Origin: Pycnococcus provasolii
Taxonomy: Eukaryota; Chlorophyta; Pseudoscourfieldiophyceae; Pseudoscourfieldiales; Pycnococcaceae
Assembly (NCBI GenBank): GCA_938743325.2
Contig: OW568868.1
Location: 744,001 to 808,000, forward strand
Direction of reading: 5' to 3'
DNA length: 64,000 nt
Part shown: positions 18,435 to 26,934 of the stretch, piece after piece
How the letters are laid out: the number at the start of each line of letters is the position of its first letter
Numbering within the stretch: the stretch's first letter is position 1
Program-made: the position numbers and the translations under genes
Notes under the pieces: model-generated
What the model was told of the DNA's origin: nothing
Databases searched by the model: none
The model's input: only the letters and a program-made list of their open reading frames with translations

Positions 18435-20012
18435 ATGGCGATCCTGCCGCTTTCCACGGCGTTCCAACGCCGACCACGCGGCGCAAGGCGTACGCGCAAC
18501 CGCGGTGGGATGACTTGCGCCTTGCTCGCGCTGAGCTTGTTAGCGACGATGTGCTCAAGGTTCGGCGTGGTGGCGGTGTCGCCAGAGCACTTCTACCGCA
18601 CGCAGACGGGCACGAACGGCAACCTCGTTTCGTCTGGTCAACTGCCTGCGAAAAGTGCCGCATTTGCAAACTCGGAGGAGGTTGCGACGTACGAGGAGGT
18701 GCCGGAAGAGCAAGTCAGTGCGAGCAGCGTGGCAGATCAGCTCGCGGATGGCGAGGAAAACGAGGAAGAGGAGGCAACGCAAGGCGACGAGAGCCGGGTG
18801 CCGCAGGGCGCGATGAACGACGAAGCGACTGACCACGAGCTTGAGGAGACGCCCGCGGCGGAAGGTCCTCACGAGCTTGAGGAAACTCCGGCGGAGCCAG
18901 TGAGTGACGAGGATGACGGCGCGGAAAGCGACGACCAAAGCGACGAGTCTAACGTGGAAACTAGCGTCGTTGAGGCGGAGTCTGACAACACCAACGAGCG
19001 CGTCGCGTCGATTCTCAGCGACCTAGCGCCAGCTAAGGAGGACACTCCACCTAGGCCGAGACGCCGTTCGCGAGGAGCAGCTGCAGGTGCAAGAGTGAAC
19101 CACCACGAGGCAACCTCCGCCGAAGAACACCATGGCCGCCGCCGTCGAGGCCATCGCCACCACCTCGACGACGAGGAGGAGCACGACGAGCACGACGACG
19201 CTCACGACGACGCGCACGACGACGCGCACGAAGACGAATTCGAGGGTGCTGGAGATGGGGACGACGGTGAACTCTTGCCCAGTGATGCTGTGCGGCGTGC
19301 TCACCATCGGCACCATCAGCATGCCTTGGAAATTCCCGTCGCAAGTCGCGACATCTGCTTAGAATGTGTCTCGGCATGCCCAGCGCACTGCAAGGAGCGC
19401 TTCCGCCAGGAGCGGATGCAGCGTGAGCAGGAGCGTCAGGAGCGCTTGGAGGCGAAGATGGAGGCTGCTCGGGCACGGCGCTCGGAGCGGCGCGATCGTG
19501 CCGCGTCGGGACTTCCGAGCCTTTCTTACGAGCGCCGGAAGGAGCGCGAGGCGTTCGACGAGAAGGTGGAATCGCTCAAGCACCAGATGGGCACGATGCG
19601 CGCTTTTGGCGAGAACATCAAGGGGGAGGTGGACACGAACGCGGTGAAGAAGACCGCGTCTGGTTACTCGAAAGGCTACGACGACAGTCACGTGTGGAAA
19701 TCTATGCGCGAGTCCGCTCCCAAGGGCAAGGCTGGCTACTTCGAGACGGTTGACATCCTGCGCCGATCGACCCCAGGCATGAATGTTGCCACGCACTTGC
19801 GCCATCACAGCACGGACACGAAGACTGGCGAACACCCGGACGTTTCGATCGACCCTAACCTGAAGGTGAACCTGAATTCGGTTCCTCGCAATAAGCGCGG
19901 CTACTTCAAGATGGTGAACATGGCGAACGCGGGTCGCACCGAGAAGATCGAGCGCTACATGGACTTGGAGAAGCGCGCGCACGCCAAGGGATGGCAAACA
20001 GGACGCCGCTAA
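18435..20012 (+). CDS. Secretory-pathway acidic His/Asp-rich protein with C-terminal repeats
   Basis: 525 residues. The N-terminus is basic, followed by C-A-L-L-A-L-S-L-L-A-T-M-C, a signal peptide or signal anchor. Residues ~60-210 are strongly acidic with a duplicated H-E-L-E-E-T-P motif. Around residues 245-275 there is a D-D-A-H-D-D-A-H-D-D-A-H tract that could bind divalent metal ions. A C-L-E-C-V-S-A-C-P-A-H-C cysteine cluster near 312 precedes a long charged coiled coil. The C-terminus has two related units, P-K-G-K-A-G-Y-F-E-T-V-D-I and P-R-N-K-R-G-Y-F-K-M-V-N-M. No known family recognised. Confidence 0.6.
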   Translation: MAILPLSTAFQRRPRGARRTRNRGGMTCALLALSLLATMCSRFGVVAVSPEHFYRTQTGTNGNLVSSGQLPAKSAAFANSEEVATYEEVPEEQVSASSVADQLADGEENEEEEATQGDESRVPQGAMNDEATDHELEETPAAEGPHELEETPAEPVSDEDDGAESDDQSDESNVETSVVEAESDNTNERVASILSDLAPAKEDTPPRPRRRSRGAAAGARVNHHEATSAEEHHGRRRRGHRHHLDDEEEHDEHDDAHDDAHDDAHEDEFEGAGDGDDGELLPSDAVRRAHHRHHQHALEIPVASRDICLECVSACPAHCKERFRQERMQREQERQERLEAKMEAARARRSERRDRAASGLPSLSYERRKEREAFDEKVESLKHQMGTMRAFGENIKGEVDTNAVKKTASGYSKGYDDSHVWKSMRESAPKGKAGYFETVDILRRSTPGMNVATHLRHHSTDTKTGEHPDVSIDPNLKVNLNSVPRNKRGYFKMVNMANAGRTEKIERYMDLEKRAHAKGWQTGRR

Positions 20013-20278
20013 TGTAACTTAAGTCTAGTTTAAGTTAAACTCACATTCCATTCAAAAGCGGACACTCTTGGATAATAAGAGCGCCTGAGGCGTTTCCGAA
20101 GGCTAGTCCGACTAAGGTTACTTGTGTGACTCCCCGTAACCCTAGATCCTCTTATACCCTAACTGTACTGTTGAGATGCTTTTTCGTCATACCACTATTT
20201 CGGCTGAATTTTGATTCTTCCTTCTGGGAACGCTCGTCGTCGTCGTGGAAACGTCACTCTCGTCGTCGTCGTCGAACG

Positions 20279-22621
20279 ATGTTGATGGCGCTCCCCTCAC
20301 TCCTCCTGTGCGTGCTCGCGTTCACGCCTTGCGTTCGCCTCTCCTCTGCGCATCTTGACGCGTCTGTGCACCGCGCCGTGCACCAAACCGAGCACGCGCT
20401 TTCGTACATCAACATGCGACTCCTGCAAGAAGTCGACCCAAATACACCGCTGTGCGCGATGTGCACTGTCGAAGCGAACGTGTCGCACGTCTCCGACGGG
20501 CAATTCGTGCAGGTGAAAGTCAACACGTCAACGTACGCAACTGGCGGCGAGGAGGAAAATCAGCACGACGCTCACAACAGAAACACGCACTGGCTGGCAG
20601 TGTATAGTCCAGCAAACGCTGACGTGCGCAAGACCACACCCATCAAATATGCTATTCTGGGAGAAAAGTACGTGGATGCCAGCGGAAAAGCCAAGAAGAG
20701 CACGTTTCGTGGTGGAAAGGAGTACGTTGAAACGGGTATCGCGAAGGTAAACATGCAGCTCATCGACATGCGAACGCACGACTTTGCATTCTACGTCTTC
20801 AGCGGCGGCTTGGATCTCACTTGGGGTTCTCACAAACCGCCGTCCAAGGCGTCGGCAACGCTGCTCACAAGGTCACGTGCCCAGCTCAGCATGTCCGAAT
20901 CCAGTCGCCCACGTCGTCCCAGGGCAGCTCTCGCTAAGGAAGATACGCTGCGGTTGACGTGGAGTGACGCACAAGCACACAAAGGTACCTTTCGATATGA
21001 GGTTTGGGCTGGCGAAAAGTTGGTCGCTGGACCTTCCTCTGCAACTGTTAAGACGACGTATTACGAGGCGGACGATATGTGCAACGAGCCAGCGACGACG
21101 TACGGCTACCGAGATGCTGGTTTGCAGCACACCGCAGACATACCAATCTCGAGCAGCTGGGATGATGGCGCGAAAATTCGGTACTGTCTTGACGGAGTTG
21201 AGAACTGCTACACTTTGCGTCTACCCCGTCGTCCCGGTCGTGCTGCAGACGGCCCGACCGTGCTTCTTCTGACGGCTGACATGGGACAAGGTGTACACCC
21301 TTACGATGATTCAACCACATGGCCTCAGTACGGCCAACCGAGCCACCATGTTGTGCGAAACATGATTCAAGACATTGAGAAGATCGACAGCACCGTGGCA
21401 ATGCACGTTGCCGGTGGAAATGTCAGCGAGCTACGGGCGCACGCCGTCTTCCATTCCGGCGATATCTCCTACGCAATAGGATTCGCCGCCGTTTGGGATT
21501 GGTGGCTCTGGACGATCGAGGAGCTGACGTCGAAGATCGTCTACTTCACCAATCCAGGAAATCACGAATTCGACGCGCCGAAGTTCCCCGCAGACCGCCC
21601 CGCATCGTGGTTTCGCGGCACAGACTCGGGAGGGGAATGTGGTGTGCCCGCCGCCAAGCTCATGCCAAGTCCTCGAGCTGGTATCGATCGCGACTGGTGG
21701 AGCGTGGACATTGGACTGGTCCATATGGTGAGCATAAACACGGAGGCTGACATTACACCTGGTTCACCTCAGCACGAGTGGCTTGCGCGTGACTTGGCTT
21801 CCGTCAATAGGAGCGTCACGCCGTGGATTGTTCTCGGTGGGCACAGGCCAATGTACATTGACAGTACGTACGTCTGCAACGGCACGGATCCTTTCCACCC
21901 AAACGACAGTGGGGGAGGAGGTGACCATGAACCCTGCGATATCGACGTGGCGCATTACCTCAAGATGAGCATGGAGCCTCTGCTGCTCAAGCACGAGGTT
22001 GACTTGGCTTTTTGGGGTCATGCCCATGTGATGCAGCGCCACTGCGCCGCATACAACGGGACGTGCGTGACAAAATCGGTTCCGTGGCTTCCTCTTGGTG
22101 CAAACACGCCAACTGTGGCTCCTGCACGTCCCGGTGACCCAGGGCCTAGCGACACGCCGCCGTACGTACGATTCGTCGAGCCAAAGGCAACAATTCATCT
22201 TGTTGTTGGCACGGCTGGGGCAAAGCACTACAAGAATGCATTCGGAGATGCCACCGATGAGCGGTGTCTTTATGAGCACGGCCATGTTCGATTTTACGCC
22301 TTCAATGCGACGCACGCACTTTGGGAATTCGTCAGCCTTGGACCAATCCCGGAAGCGTCGGAGTCGAAGGCGTTCAACGCTGCTCACATTCGTGACACAA
22401 TATTGATCGAGCGAGCAGCCTCGCCTTGGAAATCGGCATCCTCGCCGACGGCATCCTCTCCGACGGCAGTGCCAAGTGCGGTAATCGTATTTATCGTCGT
22501 GATGATTGGTGTGGGTGCAGCCATTTGGGCGGGCATGAAATTGTACCGCTGTCGCCAGCACCCTCTTCGTCATGACTCGTTCACTCGCTTGGAGGTTGTG
22601 GAAATGGAGCCAATCAGGTGA
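20279..22621 (+). CDS. Purple acid phosphatase-like metallophosphoesterase with C-terminal membrane anchor
   Basis: 780 residues from ATG 20279, beginning with a signal peptide (M-L-M-A-L-P-S-L-L-L-C-V-L-A-F). An N-terminal fibronectin-like region precedes the metallophosphatase core, which has all five metal-binding blocks in order: T-A-D-M-G, G-D-I-S-Y, G-N-H-E, V-L-G-G-H-R-P-M-Y and G-H-A-H. This set is diagnostic of plant/animal purple acid phosphatases, which hydrolyse phosphate monoesters with a binuclear metal centre. Several N-x-S/T sites suggest glycosylation. Near the C-terminus a hydrophobic helix (V-I-V-F-I-V-V-M-I-G-V-G-A-A-I-W) and a short cytosolic tail predict a type I cell-surface or vacuolar enzyme. 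A role in phosphate scavenging is inferred. Confidence 0.88.
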   Translation: MLMALPSLLLCVLAFTPCVRLSSAHLDASVHRAVHQTEHALSYINMRLLQEVDPNTPLCAMCTVEANVSHVSDGQFVQVKVNTSTYATGGEEENQHDAHNRNTHWLAVYSPANADVRKTTPIKYAILGEKYVDASGKAKKSTFRGGKEYVETGIAKVNMQLIDMRTHDFAFYVFSGGLDLTWGSHKPPSKASATLLTRSRAQLSMSESSRPRRPRAALAKEDTLRLTWSDAQAHKGTFRYEVWAGEKLVAGPSSATVKTTYYEADDMCNEPATTYGYRDAGLQHTADIPISSSWDDGAKIRYCLDGVENCYTLRLPRRPGRAADGPTVLLLTADMGQGVHPYDDSTTWPQYGQPSHHVVRNMIQDIEKIDSTVAMHVAGGNVSELRAHAVFHSGDISYAIGFAAVWDWWLWTIEELTSKIVYFTNPGNHEFDAPKFPADRPASWFRGTDSGGECGVPAAKLMPSPRAGIDRDWWSVDIGLVHMVSINTEADITPGSPQHEWLARDLASVNRSVTPWIVLGGHRPMYIDSTYVCNGTDPFHPNDSGGGGDHEPCDIDVAHYLKMSMEPLLLKHEVDLAFWGHAHVMQRHCAAYNGTCVTKSVPWLPLGANTPTVAPARPGDPGPSDTPPYVRFVEPKATIHLVVGTAGAKHYKNAFGDATDERCLYEHGHVRFYAFNATHALWEFVSLGPIPEASESKAFNAAHIRDTILIERAASPWKSASSPTASSPTAVPSAVIVFIVVMIGVGAAIWAGMKLYRCRQHPLRHDSFTRLEVVEMEPIR

Positions 22622-22694
22622 ACGTTGAAAAAAAGCACAAAACAAAAGATTACAAGGGCTATGTAAAACAACAAAGATTTGACCAGTTGGACGC

Positions 22695-23357
22695 TCATGC
22701 CTTGCGCTGCTTCTTTGCAGCAGGCGCGTCTTCACTTTCACGCTCACCACCGCCATGGAACATGACGAAGAGCGCCTTCTCGACGTCAGCCACGCATGAC
22801 TGGGTACGCTTAGCGATGGCTTGGATTTCGTTCACGAGTGCCTTGAGTCGTTTCTCCGTGTACTCTCGCGTTCCGGTCATTTCGAGCGCCTCATCAGACA
22901 TCACAGGCACAGACTCGTCGAGAATTGCGAGGACATATGCCGCCGTCGCCGGTCCTATTCCCTTAAGCTCGCAGAGCGGCTTGATCGCCTTTGCGACGTC
23001 TTTCGTTTCCCGAAGAACTTTCGCAGCTTCGGAGGATGCGTTTTTCACCGTAGCATCTTTATGTTCTCCCGCCCACTTGAGTAAGTTCGGCCTGGTTTTA
23101 CCGCGCGTGAGTTTCCACGCGACGACTTGAACGAGCTCCGCCGTGGTGTTAAGCGCGGGTGGCGTTCGCTGTCGAGCATTCTCCGCGAGCTCGTTGATTT
23201 GCGATTCCAGTTTGACGAGGTTGGCTTTGGACTTGGACGACGCCGCCACGGTTTTGAGCGTTTGCGCGTACGACGCAAGGAGGGGCGCGATTGATGAGTC
23301 AGAAAGAGAAGAAGGGAGGGAGGAGGAGGATGCCGCTGCACCACGGCGAGAGGACAT
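22695..23357 (-). CDS. Helix-hairpin-helix protein related to the HhH/glycosylase fold, function unknown
   Basis: 220 residues from ATG 23357. A Ser/Ala-rich start is followed by a helical domain. At about residues 130-150 there is E-L-K-G-I-G-P-A-T-A-A-Y-V-L-A, a classical helix-hairpin-helix DNA-contact motif, and E-S-V-P-V-M-S-D-E-A-L resembles the segment downstream of the HhH in glycosylase-like proteins. The catalytic Asp/Lys pattern of EndoIII/OGG enzymes is not obvious. The C-terminus is Lys/Arg-rich (A-K-K-Q-R-K-A) and could be a nuclear signal. It diverges from the DUF1415-SET gene with 219 bp between starts. Confidence 0.55.
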   Translation of the reverse strand: MSSRRGAAASSSSLPSSLSDSSIAPLLASYAQTLKTVAASSKSKANLVKLESQINELAENARQRTPPALNTTAELVQVVAWKLTRGKTRPNLLKWAGEHKDATVKNASSEAAKVLRETKDVAKAIKPLCELKGIGPATAAYVLAILDESVPVMSDEALEMTGTREYTEKRLKALVNEIQAIAKRTQSCVADVEKALFVMFHGGGERESEDAPAAKKQRKA

Positions 23358-23576
23358 CGCAGAGGCGAGGCGTGCGTGGTCGTGGGTGTGGCAGGATGAG
23401 CCGACGCAAAGCAGGCCACGAAGCAGGCCACAAAGCAGGGAGGGCGGGAACACCTCCTCCGCCAACCCCTAAATCCCCCTGGGTGGTTTTTTTCCCCTTT
23501 TTTCTCTCTTTTACTGTCAGTCTGTTGTGGAGAACTAAAATAACTTGTTTGGTAAGGTCACTTTGTGGTTTTGCTC

Positions 23577-25802
23577 ATGCCCGGGCGGCTAATGGCGGCG
23601 GCGCACCACTCCCACTCCCACTCGCTCGTGGGTATGGTGGGTGCGCGTCCATATTGCTCTTTTAGGAGTTGGAGGACACCTCTTCGTCTTACACGCCTCC
23701 TCCGTCACCGTCATTCTCGTTCTCACGCCTCGTCGTCGCCTTTGCCCTCATCCGCTTCATCCGCGGAGAATAAGAAGGAGTCCGACTTCAAGTCATCACT
23801 CGTCACTTCGTCCCTTGCGAATGATTCCACGAAGCAGGGACATGAGAGAACGCCCACGGCATCCGCGGCGCGATGGCTCGATGACGTCGTCATCGGAATG
23901 CCACTCTGCCCGTTCGCGGCGGCGGCGCGGAACGGTACGCGCATCGTGCAAATTAACACCGACGCGTCACAGGAGGACATCATCAGGCAAATCTCCTCAG
24001 AAATGAGAGGGCTCGCGGCTGCCTCGCTCGACGACGCCGCGACGACGCTGTGCGTGCTCCCACCCGACACGCAGTACGATGACTTTGTGGAGTTCATGAA
24101 TGAAGTCGTCGCGCCGTGCCAGGATGTCGCAGACGCACTGTGGGACGAAATCAACGGAGGACTGTCGAAGGAAGAGGAGGATGCGCGCGCGGACGTACAG
24201 GTCGTTCCGTTCCACCCACGCGCTGAATTTGAAGACTCGCCCGATGCTTGTGTCGACTACAGCAGTCGCGCGCCCGTTCCGGTCGTGCACCTGCTTCGCC
24301 AGGCGGATGTCGACGCCGCGCGTGTCACCTGGCCACTCTTCGGCGGCGACGATACAGATGGCCAAGAGTTCCTCGACCTGCCCGCAATCAACTCACGCAG
24401 GCTGCGTCGCGTCGGACGCGAGAAGCTCGAGGAAATGCTCGCGACATGCCAGCGAAGCGCGACGGTGAGCAGCGAAGATCGCATAGCGGCACACCCCGCG
24501 GACGTACGAACCGAGGCGGATGGGGAAGCACTGCTTGTATGGGCGGCAGAGCAAGGCGCGAACGTCGACGCGCTGCGCGTCGTGCGCACGTCGCCCACCG
24601 ACATGGGCGCCGTGGCGAGCCGACCATTATCTCGTGGCGAGCCGCTCTTTGAGCTTCCCCGCTCGCTCGCGATGAGTGCGCGCCGACTTGCCGAGCAGAG
24701 TGACGTGCCTTATGCCGCAGCAGTGAGGAGCGCAATGGACGCGTGCAGTGAGGAGGATGCCGAGGTGCCTCTGGCTGTGGCATTGGCGGCAGAACTCGCA
24801 CTGATGCGCTCCAAGACACCTGGCCCTCTTGCACCGTACGTGCGCATGCTCCCATCGCTTGCGTTGCTCGAGATGATGCATATTGACGTCGCCGATCGCA
24901 AAGTGCTAAAAACCGTGCTTGCGGACACGCTGCTGCTCACAGACCTCCAAGCACGATGGGCGTGGCTGGACCATGCTCGTGCCACCGCTGCGAATGCGCT
25001 GTCTGAGGGCAATTGCGAGGCTACTGCCGATGAAATTGCACATGCCTTTGCGCTCGTGGCATCGCGAGCCTTTGCTCTCGACGGTGAGGGAGATTATCAG
25101 CGTGAGGTTCTCGCCATCTGTCCGGTGGCGGACATGCTAAACCACTCGCCTCTCGCGCACGATGCACTGTTAACCTGCTTAGACACGGACGAGGGATCGT
25201 ACGGCGTTCGCGCGCATTGCGATTACGACGCTGGCGAGCAGGTGTACGACTCATTCGCAGGTGCGAAGCTGCTTGCCAGCGACACTTTCGTGCGGTACGG
25301 GTTCGTGGATCTGCGCAACGGCGATCCTGAGGCGATTCGCGTGCCAACTTCGGCTTTGCGCTTGCCCGAATCGTCGGAGGCTGGGATTGCACTTTTGGAT
25401 TACCTGCAGCTGTCGGACGTCACGGTAAGTGCGGACGCCACGAGCGGCATCGGCGATGACGCGCTTGGTGCCGCGGCGGCGCTCACGGCGACGGACGACG
25501 AGCTCGCGGAAGCAGGATGGTCGGGCGATGCTAAGCACGACAACGACGATGCGTCGTCCGCAGCCCTAGCGGAGGATGTGCTCGCCTCGCTGCTGTCGCT
25601 CGCGCCGGTTCGTGCGCGCGCATCGTCTCACCTTCAAGCTACTCTGTCTTCCATGGCCGCGCACGCTGACCTCGCCATCGAGCGCACGAAAGATGGATCG
25701 TCATTCGTCGTCGCAAGCGCGCACGCATCTGTGCGTAATGAGTCGTGTGCATTGCACGGCGCGGTGCGCGCGTTGGAGCTACGGCGGAAGCGTGACATCT
25801 AA
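23577..25802 (+). CDS. DUF1415 domain fused to a rubisco-methyltransferase-like SET domain
   Basis: 741 residues from ATG 23577 (an alternative at 23592 is possible); the His/Arg/Ser-rich N-terminus looks like an organelle transit peptide. Residues ~100-245 match DUF1415: V-I-G-M-P-L-C-P-F-A, T-T-L-C-V-L-P, F-H-P-R-A-E-F and S-R-A-P-V-P-V-V-H-L-L-R. From ~320 on is a SET domain of the LSMT/SETD type: G-A-V-A-S-R-P-L-S-R-G-E-P-L-F at the start, P-V-A-D-M-L-N-H-S-P near 518, then V-Y-D-S-F and V-R-Y-G-F-V. LSMT-like enzymes methylate lysine in plastid or cytosolic proteins; the DUF1415 activity is unknown. The frame is continuous, so a true fusion is read. The 3' end is 27 bp from the convergent gene. 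Confidence 0.8.
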   Translation: MPGRLMAAAHHSHSHSLVGMVGARPYCSFRSWRTPLRLTRLLRHRHSRSHASSSPLPSSASSAENKKESDFKSSLVTSSLANDSTKQGHERTPTASAARWLDDVVIGMPLCPFAAAARNGTRIVQINTDASQEDIIRQISSEMRGLAAASLDDAATTLCVLPPDTQYDDFVEFMNEVVAPCQDVADALWDEINGGLSKEEEDARADVQVVPFHPRAEFEDSPDACVDYSSRAPVPVVHLLRQADVDAARVTWPLFGGDDTDGQEFLDLPAINSRRLRRVGREKLEEMLATCQRSATVSSEDRIAAHPADVRTEADGEALLVWAAEQGANVDALRVVRTSPTDMGAVASRPLSRGEPLFELPRSLAMSARRLAEQSDVPYAAAVRSAMDACSEEDAEVPLAVALAAELALMRSKTPGPLAPYVRMLPSLALLEMMHIDVADRKVLKTVLADTLLLTDLQARWAWLDHARATAANALSEGNCEATADEIAHAFALVASRAFALDGEGDYQREVLAICPVADMLNHSPLAHDALLTCLDTDEGSYGVRAHCDYDAGEQVYDSFAGAKLLASDTFVRYGFVDLRNGDPEAIRVPTSALRLPESSEAGIALLDYLQLSDVTVSADATSGIGDDALGAAAALTATDDELAEAGWSGDAKHDNDDASSAALAEDVLASLLSLAPVRARASSHLQATLSSMAAHADLAIERTKDGSSFVVASAHASVRNESCALHGAVRALELRRKRDI

Positions 25803-25829
25803 GTCAAAAAGTGTATCAATTAAAGAATT

Positions 25830-26603
25830 TTACAGAATTTCCACTATGCCGTCAAGTTTGCTCAGTACGTCTTTGAGCTCCTTACTTCGTTGTTCGTACT
25901 CGTCGTCTTCTACGACGTAACGTGCCGTTGCAAGTCGTTTGTCCACGTCCACGTCCTCCTCCTCTGTTTGAATATTATCTAACCAAGAGAAGCATCCCCA
26001 CGTTTCTCCGTCGGCTTTGAACGTAAGTGGTGAGGAAAGAATACTGCATCGCAGGAGGAGCAGCGTAGCGCTGTTGTCGCGTTTGAACCGACTCGCCGCG
26101 AATGCGTCGGGATCAAACGGGTGGAACTGCGCTGTCGCTGTCGCCGAGAGACACTCGCGTGCGTCCGGAACGTGCCAAGCTTGTGTGACCTCCGCCTTTA
26201 CGTCGAGTTGTATATTCTGAAAGGGAAGGTGGTCTGCTTTGGCATATCCACGAAACTTATTTGAATCGTGTGTTTGCATGTGTTCTTTTCTCAAGATAGC
26301 TGAGGATGCGTGAAACTGCGTGGGTAGGAGCAGGAAGGACCTGTGCTTGATATGAAAAGAACCACCAGACGAGGTGGAGTCGCCTCTGTCTTTGATGCCC
26401 CCTCGACGGAATAAAACACACCCACCACCGTTATGACCCTCCTGTTGTTGTTGTCTTAAGAAGGAGACGGCAGGATAGATTTCCTTCAAGACATGAACGG
26501 GAACACAGGGAGACTGACCGGAGGAGGAGGAGGAGTGAGCAAGCACTGTAAAGGTACGAGCTCGAACGCGAACGCGAACGGGACGACTGCACTGGGACGG
26601 CAT
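25830..26603 (-). CDS. Hypothetical protein, possibly organelle-targeted
   Basis: 257 residues. The first ~40 residues are Arg/Val/Ser-rich without acids, compatible with a targeting peptide. The middle contains L-D-V-K-A-E-V-T-Q-A-W-H-V-P and a W-G-C-F-S-W segment. The C-terminus is an acidic coiled coil (D-E-Y-E-Q-R-S-K-E-L-K-D-V-L-S-K-L). No family recognised. Its start faces a 13-bp telomere-like tandem repeat upstream. Confidence 0.5.
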   Translation of the reverse strand: MPSQCSRPVRVRVRARTFTVLAHSSSSSGQSPCVPVHVLKEIYPAVSFLRQQQQEGHNGGGCVLFRRGGIKDRGDSTSSGGSFHIKHRSFLLLPTQFHASSAILRKEHMQTHDSNKFRGYAKADHLPFQNIQLDVKAEVTQAWHVPDARECLSATATAQFHPFDPDAFAASRFKRDNSATLLLLRCSILSSPLTFKADGETWGCFSWLDNIQTEEEDVDVDKRLATARYVVEDDEYEQRSKELKDVLSKLDGIVEIL

Positions 26604-26693
26604 GTATGTGACTTATCAATAATTATGATTGCAAAAATATCTATGGCGGACTGAGGGTTGGATTCCCTTGATTCCCGAGAGAGATTTCGATTC

Positions 26694-26790
26694 GGGTTCG
26701 GGTTAGGGGTTCGGGTTAGGGGTTCGGGTTAGGGGTTCGGGTTAGGGGTTCGGGTTAGGGGTTCGGGTTAGGGGTTCGGGTTAGGGTTCT
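26694..26790. repeat. 13-bp telomere-like tandem repeat
   Basis: About seven copies of GGGGTTCGGGTTA between two divergent gene starts (26603 and 26935). The rest of the 330-bp gap holds no gene. Confidence 0.9.
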
Positions 26791-26934
26791 TAGGGTGACC
26801 GGTGACGTCGTGTTATTTCATTTTTGATTTTTCCGTTTCCGTTAGGTGTTTCCGTTTCCATTTGGGGTTCTTCAGCCTCTCAGGTGCACGGGTGCTGGGA
26901 TCCTGGGGGGGTCAGGTCAACCAGTCCCTCTTTC

